Source: JBEKSX01 sp049516635
GTDB lineage: Bacteria; Bacteroidota; Ignavibacteria; Tepidaquicellales; OLB5
DNA: 32,100 nucleotides
Direction of reading: 5' to 3'
Assembly (NCBI GenBank): GCA_049516635.1
Contig: JBEKSX010000025.1
Span: forward strand, 1-32,100
Shown one piece after another: positions 1 to 5,767 of the stretch (its first letter is position 1; every line of letters begins with the position of its first letter). The translations under genes and the position numbers were made by a program. The notes under the pieces are model-generated. The model did not search any database, was not told where the DNA came from, and was given only the letters and a program-made list of their open reading frames with translations.

Positions 1-300
1 CATACCGGATGCATTCTCTTTCGAATCGGCAAGAACCCTGCCGGAAAGATCGATCAGTGTTATTCTTGTATCTGTGATCTTCCCGTATTTATCGAGTATG
101 TGTGGATCAACGGAATCGTAATTGACACCGATCAATTCTTCTCTGATAACCTCAGCCTTTAATCTCAGTCCATCGGAAGTTTTAGCGTGATAAAAATCTT
201 TGAACTCGCGGGTGGAGTATACCCCGAATATTATGAGCGAAATGGATATGAGTATCAGGTTGGTGAAAAATATTTTCCAGAGAAATTTCTTTTGGAACAC
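1..300 (-). CDS. PhoR-like sensor histidine kinase, N-terminal 100 residues (cut by window edge)
   Basis: Only the sensor part is present. It starts with a short basic N-terminus and one membrane segment (about residues 8-27), then an extracytoplasmic region ending in DLSGRVLADSKENASGM, which matches the TLID..GRVLADS pattern of PhoR-type kinases. The catalytic HisKA and ATPase domains lie outside the window. The start is GTG at 300: the codon just before it in the same frame is the TAA of the response regulator gene, so no earlier start is possible. A strong Shine-Dalgarno (AAGGAGA) sits about 8 nt upstream, inside the end of that gene. The two genes abut with no spacer, so translational coupling is likely. 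The family would autophosphorylate and pass phosphate to the neighbouring regulator; phosphate as the signal is inferred from resemblance. Confidence 0.85.
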   Translation of the reverse strand, partial: MFQKKFLWKIFFTNLILISISLIIFGVYSTREFKDFYHAKTSDGLRLKAEVIREELIGVNYDSVDPHILDKYGKITDTRITLIDLSGRVLADSKENASGM

Positions 301-990
301 TTAGCTTATCTCCTTAAATTTGTACCCCACTCCCCTTACAGTTTCAATGTATTCTGTTTCAGAACCGAGCTTCTTTCTCAATGAAACGATGTGCACATCT
401 ACGGACCTGTCGGTCACCGTAACCCCGTCACCTCTTGCCGCATCGACTATCTGGTACCTTGTCATAACCCATCCCGGTTTTTTAGCAAGCGTGAGAAGTA
501 TTTGAAATTCGAGGTGTGTCAGCTCCACCGGCTTGCCCTTGACCGTTACTTCATGCCTTCCGGTATGGATAATAAGATCTCCCCTTTCAATTACGGGTTT
601 TTCTTCCTCGGCTTTCAAAGGTTTTCTCCGGAGGGTTGCTTTCACAATAGCGAGCAGTTCCCGCGGGCTGAACGGTTTTGTGACATAATGATCTGCGCCT
701 ATCTCAAGCCCTGCCACCCTGTCAGCTTCTTCTGCTTTAGCAGTCACCATTACGATAGGAATATGAGCCTTCTGTTTATCGGCTTTTATCATTTTGCACA
801 GATCAAGGCCGTCCACACCCGGAAGCATCAGGTCAAGGATTATCAGGTCATAATCGTTCCATTTAACAAGCTCGAGTGCATCTTCTCCGCTCGTCGATGT
901 TTTCACCCGATAGCCGTTCTTTGACAGGTTATAATCTATTAATTCCAGGATATCCTTTTCGTCATCTACTACGAGTATATTTTCTTTCAT
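301..990 (-). CDS. PhoB/OmpR-family response regulator
   Basis: 229 residues, the usual length. The receiver domain (about 1-120) has the acidic pair D9/D10, phosphoacceptor D53 in LIILDLMLPGVDG, T83 in VTAKAE and K105 in YVTKPFS. A winged-helix DNA-binding domain (about 135-227) ends in the characteristic VRGVGYKF. It is expected to be phosphorylated by the kinase encoded directly downstream and to bind direct repeats at target promoters. The region upstream of its start carries TTAACA-like repeats spaced by 11 bp, which would fit autoregulation. Subfamily PhoB/PhoP is favoured because the partner kinase resembles PhoR, but the phosphate role is not proven by sequence alone. Confidence 0.93.
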   Translation of the reverse strand: MKENILVVDDEKDILELIDYNLSKNGYRVKTSTSGEDALELVKWNDYDLIILDLMLPGVDGLDLCKMIKADKQKAHIPIVMVTAKAEEADRVAGLEIGADHYVTKPFSPRELLAIVKATLRRKPLKAEEEKPVIERGDLIIHTGRHEVTVKGKPVELTHLEFQILLTLAKKPGWVMTRYQIVDAARGDGVTVTDRSVDVHIVSLRKKLGSETEYIETVRGVGYKFKEIS

Positions 991-1013
991 TGTTATTTTA
1001 ACAGATATTTTTG

Positions 1014-1050
1014 TGTTAAAATTAACCCGTCTTTGTTAAAGTAATGTTAA
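1014..1050 (-). promoter_or_regulatory. Possible Pho-box-like direct repeats upstream of the response regulator
   Basis: Read toward the regulator gene, TTAACA occurs at 1050-1045, 1039-1034 and 1019-1014. The first two are exactly 11 bp apart and the third lies 20 bp further on. PhoB/PhoP-type regulators bind direct repeats with an 11-bp period, and TTAACA-like half-sites are known for the Bacillus PhoP box. The array lies 24-60 bp upstream of the start codon, a sensible place for autoregulation. The surrounding DNA is AT-rich, so chance occurrence is possible. Confidence 0.4.
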
Positions 1051-1249
1051 GGTAATATTAGAATTTAACTTCCGTAAAAATAATCTATTTTCTCTATTAA
1101 ATATGTGAAAATATTTTAATCCTGGCATCTCCTCGGAAAAAAGTTACGGTTTTGGTAAATTCTTAAGTACAGTAATTATGACATTAATCATTTTATTTAA
1201 GCTATCGGTGAACTTATTTTTGTATATACTTATCTATTATATAGTATAT

Positions 1250-1963
1250 ATGACCGTAGAACTAAATATTCTTCTTCTCACAGCAGCTTCGATAGCCTTT
1301 TTTCATACCATATTCGGACCTGACCATTATCTGCCCTTCATTGTGATGTCTAAATCAGGTGAGTGGTCGAAAAATAAAACTTTCTGGGTCACCCTGCTGT
1401 GCGGAATAGGACACGTCGGCAGCTCTATAATAATAGGGCTTATTGGTATCTTATTCGGCATCGGCCTTTCGAAACTCGTATTCATCGAGTCATTCCGTGG
1501 AGACATTGCCGCATGGGTACTGACCGCATTCGGTTTGATGTATTTTATCTGGGGAATGCGGCGTGCTTATAAAAATAAACCTCATACACATCTTCATTCG
1601 CACGGGGATGGTGTTTTCCACACTCATACACATATACACAGGGAAGAGCACTCGCACATTCATATTGATGAAAAGAAACCTTCTATGACACCATGGATCT
1701 TATTTACAGTATTCGTTCTCGGCCCATGCGAACCTCTTATTCCTCTGCTCATGTACCCGGCAGCAAGAAACAGCATACGCGAACTTGTTATGGTAATCCT
1801 GGTATTCGGGTTTATCACAATCAGTACCATGCTATCGGTTGTATTTATCTCCATCACGGGGATTAATCTTTTACCCATGCAGAAGCTCGAACGTTACACA
1901 CACGCACTTGCAGGAGCGGCAATATGTGTTACTGGAATTGCGATCACCTTACTGGGACTCTAA
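1250..1963 (+). CDS. NicO/TauE-like polytopic membrane protein with His-rich loop
   Basis: About 237 residues with around six membrane segments. The first segment carries HTIFGPDH (H19, D25, H26 from the chosen start), close to the H-x4-D-H metal motif of nickel/cobalt transporters. A cytosolic-type loop around residues 104-134 is very rich in His (HTHLHSHGDG, then HTHTHIH and HSHIH). A second conserved-looking motif, GPCEPLIPL, opens the second half. Together these suggest a divalent-metal (nickel/cobalt-type) exporter or a urease-accessory UreH/sulfite-exporter-like protein. The start at 1250 is chosen because it puts about 15 residues before the first motif; an in-frame ATG at 1178 would add 24 hydrophobic residues. 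Neither has a clear Shine-Dalgarno. The gene is convergent with the next one, with a 13-bp gap. Confidence 0.75.
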   Translation: MTVELNILLLTAASIAFFHTIFGPDHYLPFIVMSKSGEWSKNKTFWVTLLCGIGHVGSSIIIGLIGILFGIGLSKLVFIESFRGDIAAWVLTAFGLMYFIWGMRRAYKNKPHTHLHSHGDGVFHTHTHIHREEHSHIHIDEKKPSMTPWILFTVFVLGPCEPLIPLLMYPAARNSIRELVMVILVFGFITISTMLSVVFISITGINLLPMQKLERYTHALAGAAICVTGIAITLLGL

Positions 1964-1976
1964 TAAGCAATATTTT

Positions 1977-2537
1977 TCAGGTACCCTGATGATATTTCCC
2001 TTTATAGGGAAAAACCATCGGGACCTTTTTCTTATATTCCAGGTACTCCTGTCCGAGCCTTTTTTCTATTTCGGGTTCCTCAACATATTTTAACTCGAGT
2101 ATATGGATAATAATATATAACGGGGTGAAAATAAATACGGAGAGCGCAGAACCTGCATGAAAGCCGAGCCCAAACATCAGCAGGAATAACCCGGTTGTCA
2201 TGGGATTCCTCGTATAAGCAAATGGTCCCGTAGTGACTAGATTCGGCGGCGGGTTGAACGGAACCGGTGTTCCCTTAACTTTCCTGAAATGTACATTCGA
2301 CCAGATAACGAGAAAAAATCCCAATAGCATCAACGGGAACGAAACAATGTAGCGTGCCGTATGATGGATGAACCTGTGTATACCCAGATATTGTCCGAGC
2401 CATACCGGGACAATTACAAACAGTGCAGTAATGATAAGAAAGAAGGAACCTGCAAGAATAGTATATTTCTTCTTAAGCTCGCTGCTGCCCGTTGCTATGC
2501 GATTGAACTTATTAATAAGGTTTTCACTGATCGTCAT
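1977..2537 (-). CDS. Isoprenylcysteine carboxyl methyltransferase-family membrane protein
   Basis: 186 residues. Two N-terminal membrane segments (about 26-50 and 62-82) are followed by the family's C-terminal core: GPFAYTRNPMTTGLF, a further hydrophobic hairpin, and EEPEIEKRLGQEYLEYKKKVPMVFP. The pattern GPY..(T/V)RNPMY plus E..L...FG..Y..Y...VP is diagnostic of the ICMT/PEMT-like superfamily of integral-membrane SAM-dependent methyltransferases. Bacterial members have mostly unknown substrates (lipids or small molecules). It lies downstream of the lpd/peroxiredoxin operon on the same strand, about 96 bp away, so co-transcription is possible but uncertain. Confidence 0.8.
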   Translation of the reverse strand: MTISENLINKFNRIATGSSELKKKYTILAGSFFLIITALFVIVPVWLGQYLGIHRFIHHTARYIVSFPLMLLGFFLVIWSNVHFRKVKGTPVPFNPPPNLVTTGPFAYTRNPMTTGLFLLMFGLGFHAGSALSVFIFTPLYIIIHILELKYVEEPEIEKRLGQEYLEYKKKVPMVFPYKGKYHQGT

Positions 2538-2593
2538 AAACAGTGTATTATTTTGTTTAAAAGTTAACGATTCCGGTGTATTCTAAACTTACA

Positions 2594-2623
2594 GGAAGTC
2601 CTGCCGGGTTTTCAGCAACTTCT
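2594..2623 (-). terminator. Weak hairpin after bcp
   Basis: GAAGT at 2594-2598 can pair with ACTTC at 2619-2623, extended by CTG/CAG across a small bulge. It lies about 10 nt downstream of the bcp stop codon. There is no clear run of T after it on the minus strand, so intrinsic termination is doubtful. Confidence 0.25.
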
Positions 2624-2633
2624 CTGAACTTGA

Positions 2634-3086
2634 TTACAGGCTTTCCAGGATCTCATCTATATGCCCATCCACCTTCACCTTATTGAATATTTTCTCTATC
2701 TTCCCTTTTTCGTCTATCACATAGGTTGTTCTTTCGATACCCATGTACTTTCTGCCGTACATACTTTTTTCTTTCCATACGCCGTAATCTTTCAGCACCT
2801 TCTTTGTTTCATCGCTTAAGAGGATAAAAGGCAAATCGTATTTATCCTTGAATTTCTTGTGTGAATCGACACTGTCCGCGCTTAACCCTATCACAACCGT
2901 GTTCTTCTTTTCGAACTTTTTCACGTTATCCCTGAAGTCACATGCTTCTGCAGTACATCCGGAGGTCATATCCTTAGGATAAAAATACAGGACCACTTTC
3001 CTGCCTTTGAAATCCTTAAGCTTTACGTACTCACCTTTATCAGATGTTAGGTTGAAATCGGGAGCCGGATCTCCAATCTTTAACAT
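2634..3086 (-). CDS. bcp: Thioredoxin-dependent peroxiredoxin, BCP type
   Basis: 150 residues, full length for the BCP (PrxQ) group. FYPKDMTSGCTAEACDFRD carries the peroxidatic C44 and resolving C49 with the typical C-x4-C spacing of atypical two-cysteine BCP enzymes. The C-terminal half has the usual LLSDETKKVLKDYGVW and RTTYVIDEKGKI blocks. The enzyme reduces hydrogen peroxide and organic hydroperoxides in the cytoplasm using thioredoxin; no signal peptide is present. It follows a second peroxiredoxin by 20 bp and lpd further upstream, all on the same strand, which suggests one antioxidant operon with bcp last. Confidence 0.95.
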   Translation of the reverse strand: MLKIGDPAPDFNLTSDKGEYVKLKDFKGRKVVLYFYPKDMTSGCTAEACDFRDNVKKFEKKNTVVIGLSADSVDSHKKFKDKYDLPFILLSDETKKVLKDYGVWKEKSMYGRKYMGIERTTYVIDEKGKIEKIFNKVKVDGHIDEILESL

Positions 3087-3106
3087 ATTAATACATCCTT
3101 TCTTCT

Positions 3107-3589
3107 TTAAAGAGCCGATACTGCTTTTTTAATAGCATCAATATTTACCATATCACCGGGTGTAGGAGTGATCTCAGCGTATTTAATGATCCCGTTCTTG
3201 TCTATCACAAATGCCGAACGCTTTGCGACTCCCCTCATGCCGTGTGCAAACTCAGGAAGAAGGACGTCATATCTCCTTACCACATCCTTGTTGAAATCGC
3301 TGAGGAGAGGAACGGTTATGTTATTAGCTTTTGCAAAAGCTTTCTGAACGAACGTTCCGTCAACGCTGATACCGAGTACTTCGGCATTGAGTCCTTTGTA
3401 CAGCTCAAGACCATCACTGAATGTGCACATTTCCTTTGTACACACCCCGGTAAATGCCTGCGGGAAGAAAAGAAGTACTACATTCTTTATTCCTTTGTAT
3501 GAATTAAGATCAATTTCGACAGGTTCTTCAGAGGGTGTAAACGATGTTAATTTAAAATCGGGAGCTTTATCTCCAACTTTTAGTGCCAT
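3107..3589 (-). CDS. Peroxiredoxin of the AhpC/TSA (AhpE-like) family
   Basis: 160 residues. FFPQAFTGVCTKEMCTFSD contains the peroxidatic C50 in the PxxxT..C setting and a second cysteine, C55, five residues on. Downstream blocks LLSDFNKDVVRRYDV and KRSAFVIDKNGIIKYAEI fit the AhpE-like group. It should reduce peroxides in the cytosol. AhpE enzymes are often one-cysteine types; here C55 could act as resolving cysteine as in BCP. It is encoded between lpd (34 bp upstream) and bcp (20 bp downstream), so the three genes are probably co-transcribed. Confidence 0.9.
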   Translation of the reverse strand: MALKVGDKAPDFKLTSFTPSEEPVEIDLNSYKGIKNVVLLFFPQAFTGVCTKEMCTFSDGLELYKGLNAEVLGISVDGTFVQKAFAKANNITVPLLSDFNKDVVRRYDVLLPEFAHGMRGVAKRSAFVIDKNGIIKYAEITPTPGDMVNIDAIKKAVSAL

Positions 3590-3623
3590 GATATAATTAT
3601 CCTTTCTGTTATTTATTATTTAT

Positions 3624-5039
3624 TTAGATATCAATAGCTTCTCCGTACGCATCCGCAGCAGCTTCTTTAACTGCTTCGGCCAGCGTCGGATGCGAATGTA
3701 TTGTTTTTATTATCTGCTCATGCGTGCTCTCCAGCGATTTAGCAAGCGTAAGCTCTGCAATAAGTTCCGATGCCTCGCTTCCGATAATATGAGCGCCCAC
3801 AAGACCGTCGTATTTCGCATCAAAAATTACTTTCACCATCCCGACCGTTTCACCTATCGCCCTGCCTTTGCCGCTCGCTGAAAATGGAAACTTACCAATC
3901 TTTATATCAATTCCTTTTTCGCGTGCTTGTTTTTCCGTGAGACCGACCGAAGCAACCTGGGGCTGGCAGAATGTTACTGCCGGAACACATGAGTAATCAA
4001 TGTCAGGAACAGGCAAGCCCTTAATCTTTTCGATGCAATTAATTGCTTCGGCTGATGCAACATGAGCCAGCCATGGTGCACCTATCACATCACCTATAGC
4101 ATAGATACCATCTACATTAGTCTTATAATTCTTATCGACTTTTATGAAACCTTTCTCGGTAACTACGCCCATCTTTTCAAGACCGAAATTTTCTATGTTG
4201 CCGGCAAACCCGATTGCGATAAGTGCGATATCGGATTCTATCTCACCTGAAAATTTTCCCGATACTTTTGTTTTTACTATTTCCTTATTACCGGATCTTT
4301 CTACTTTAACGGACTCAACCGTTGTTCCTGTATGGAACGTAATACCAAGCTTCCGGTATTCACGTGCAAGCGTATCGCTTATCTCTTTGTCTTCGACAGG
4401 AAGAAGCTGGTCAAGCATTTCAACTATCGTTACCTTGGTCCCGAACGCATTAAAGAAATAGGCAAACTCGACACCTATCGCTCCCGCTCCTATGATGGTG
4501 ACCGATTCGGGACGCTCATCGCTCACAATAGCCTCAAGGTATGAGAGAACCTTTTTCCCGTCTATCTGCATATTAGGAAAGCTCCTCGCTCGGCATCCTG
4601 TGGCAACAATTATATATTTAGAAACTATCTCATCTATAACTTTCCCTTCAGATGACACTTCAATTACAGTTTTGCTGTTCTCTTTTTTTATTTTACCGAA
4701 TCCTGCGATATAATCTATCTTGTTCTTTTTCATGAGATACTGGACGCCCTTTTCGGATTTATCCGCTACATCGCGGGAGCGTCTTATCACACTTTTAAAA
4801 TCGAATTGTACGTTTTCACTGGTTATACCGAACTCTTTGGTTTTTTTCAGGAGATGCATCAATTCGGCAGCTTTTAGGAGTGATTTTGAGGGAATACAGC
4901 CCCAATTCAGGCATATACCGCCGAGCCGCTGATATTCAACAATAGCTGTTTTGTAACCGAGCTGGGCAGCCCTGATAGCAGCGGTATAACCACCGGGACC
5001 GCCGCCTAACACTGTAATATCGTATTCTTTTTGAGCCAT
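3624..5039 (-). CDS. lpdA: Dihydrolipoyl dehydrogenase (E3)
   Basis: 471 residues, full length. The FAD-binding GGGPGGY motif (12-18), redox disulfide GGICLNWGCIPSK with C43 and C48, NAD-binding GAGAIGVEFA, the second FAD motif YAIGDV and the C-terminal interface HSHPTLAE (H450 and E455 catalytic dyad) are all present. It reoxidises dihydrolipoamide with NAD in 2-oxoacid dehydrogenase or glycine cleavage complexes. No E1 or E2 genes are nearby; the partners downstream are two peroxiredoxins. In some bacteria Lpd also feeds electrons from NADH into peroxide reduction, so a defence role is a reasonable inference here. It is first in the operon, with a repeat-rich region upstream. Confidence 0.95.
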   Translation of the reverse strand: MAQKEYDITVLGGGPGGYTAAIRAAQLGYKTAIVEYQRLGGICLNWGCIPSKSLLKAAELMHLLKKTKEFGITSENVQFDFKSVIRRSRDVADKSEKGVQYLMKKNKIDYIAGFGKIKKENSKTVIEVSSEGKVIDEIVSKYIIVATGCRARSFPNMQIDGKKVLSYLEAIVSDERPESVTIIGAGAIGVEFAYFFNAFGTKVTIVEMLDQLLPVEDKEISDTLAREYRKLGITFHTGTTVESVKVERSGNKEIVKTKVSGKFSGEIESDIALIAIGFAGNIENFGLEKMGVVTEKGFIKVDKNYKTNVDGIYAIGDVIGAPWLAHVASAEAINCIEKIKGLPVPDIDYSCVPAVTFCQPQVASVGLTEKQAREKGIDIKIGKFPFSASGKGRAIGETVGMVKVIFDAKYDGLVGAHIIGSEASELIAELTLAKSLESTHEQIIKTIHSHPTLAEAVKEAAADAYGEAIDI

Positions 5040-5200
5040 TTCACTTAATATTTATTATTATTCAAATAGAACGCTAACTTAGAAATAAAATTCTCGTAAC
5101 TCAATGATAAAGGAAGTTCTAAAAGTAATAACAATAATTGGTTTCATATAATTTCCATAAGTATATAAAAATGTTTAACTTAGTTTGTGCCTACCCTACC

Positions 5201-5302
5201 CCATTACTTAAGTAATGGTAAGTAATAAGATAAGCCGGAATCGCCATTTTTTGATTACCTAAGTAATGATTACTAAGTAATGAAATAGAAAGCAAAGTAA
5301 TC
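5201..5302. repeat. Cluster of ATTACTTAAGTAAT-type palindromes
   Basis: CCATTACTTAAGTAATGG at 5201-5218 is a perfect 18-bp palindrome. ATTACCTAAGTAAT at 5254-5267 differs at one symmetric position. ATTACTAAGTAAT at 5269-5281 is perfect around an odd centre. Extra AGTAAT half-sites lie at 5221-5226 and 5296-5301. The first two centres are 51 bp apart and the half-sites at 5211 and 5221 are 10 bp apart, which would suit proteins bound on one DNA face. The cluster is 160-260 bp upstream of lpd. It may be an operator array or simply a dispersed repeat; no known regulator is recognised. Confidence 0.6.
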
Positions 5303-5490
5303 ATATCGAGAAAAAGTAGATTCATTTAAAAAACGAAATTTTGTTAATTTACAAATATTATATTAACACCCGGTTGTTGTCAGGCAGTGTTGATCTAGTC
5401 AAAAAAAAGTTAAAAATCGCACGGAATCATATGAATACTACCGTTTGCTTGTACAATCAACTTGTCTGGAGCTTATATCAAGATTTTTAT

Positions 5491-5551
5491 CGTAGAGACG
5501 ACCCCGGTGGGTCGTCTCACATGAGAGACGCCTCATCGAGGCGTCTCTACG
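5491..5551. repeat. REP-like cruciform element (GTAGAGACG family)
   Basis: The outer arms CGTAGAGACG (5491-5500) and CGTCTCTACG (5542-5551) are perfect 10-bp inverted repeats. Inside, two independent hairpins form: GAGACGACCC/GGGTCGTCTC with a 4-nt loop (5495-5518) and AGAGACGCCTC/GAGGCGTCTCT with a 3-nt loop (5524-5548). The element can thus fold as one long or two adjacent hairpins. GTAGAGACG repeats with variable inner stems are familiar as dispersed intergenic elements in several bacterial phyla; mobility by a REP-associated transposase is only inferred. No coding potential is assigned. Confidence 0.8.
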
Positions 5552-5637
5552 GAAAATAGAACGCGTGTTCCGAAAGTTTCAATTACAAATATAATATATT
5601 AATCTGCAAAAATCAAGGCAAAAAGGAGGGTATAACT

Positions 5638-5718
5638 GTGAATATCAGGGGTTGTCTGCCACACAGGGCTCCTTCGGAGACCGCTGATTTGAAAGATGTA
5701 AATGATTACACGGATTAG
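5638..5718 (+). CDS. Possible 26-residue micro-ORF with perfect Shine-Dalgarno
   Basis: AAGGAGG at 5623-5629 lies 8 nt before a GTG at 5638 that opens 26 codons ending at TAG 5716-5718. The peptide begins MNIRGCLPHRAPSE and ends NDYTD. Its last part overlaps an inverted repeat, and the composition is not clearly protein-like. It may be a chance frame inside repeat DNA or the decayed start of a lost gene. Listed because the ribosome site is the best in this gap. Confidence 0.15.
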   Translation: MNIRGCLPHRAPSETADLKDVNDYTD

Positions 5719-5758
5719 TCAGTGTAATCATATAAATCCTTTAAATCTGTGGTTCAGA
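5684..5758. repeat. Imperfect inverted repeat with perfect core
   Basis: ATGATTACAC at 5702-5711 and GTGTAATCAT at 5722-5731 form a perfect 10-bp inverted repeat around a 10-nt centre. The symmetry extends weakly outward: CTGATTTGAAAGAT on the left against AAATCTGTGGTTCAG on the right. It lies just downstream of the T9SS-exported protein gene on that gene's strand. It may act as a weak transcription end, but it resembles dispersed repeats containing AATCAT and AAATCTGTGG found between genes in related bacteria. Confidence 0.55.
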
Positions 5759-5767
5759 AGTCGAGAT

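Larger units (their letters stand above)
5040..5767. other. 728-bp intergenic region rich in palindromic repeats
   Basis: The region lies between the start of lpd and the 3' end of the T9SS-exported protein gene. It holds an AT-rich leader (5040-5200), a cluster of ATTACTTAAGTAAT-type palindromes (5201-5302), a cruciform-forming element (5491-5551) and another inverted repeat (5684-5758). No convincing protein gene is visible; a 26-codon reading frame with a perfect Shine-Dalgarno is listed separately with low confidence. Confidence 0.8.

Noticed and set aside
391..924. Long open frame on the plus strand opposite the response regulator
   Set aside because: It is antisense to a clear regulator gene and has no recognisable motif or ribosome site, so it is a coding shadow.
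1178..1249. Upstream ATG for the metal-exporter-like gene
   Set aside because: It would add 24 mostly hydrophobic residues before the expected N-terminus and has no ribosome site; the ATG at 1250 fits better, though it is not certain.
5201..5551. CRISPR-like array
   Set aside because: The repeats are palindromes of unequal spacing and form, not direct repeats with uniform spacers.
5341..5559. Open frame on the plus strand across the repeat region
   Set aside because: It runs through the cruciform element and ends in it; the composition is that of repeat DNA.
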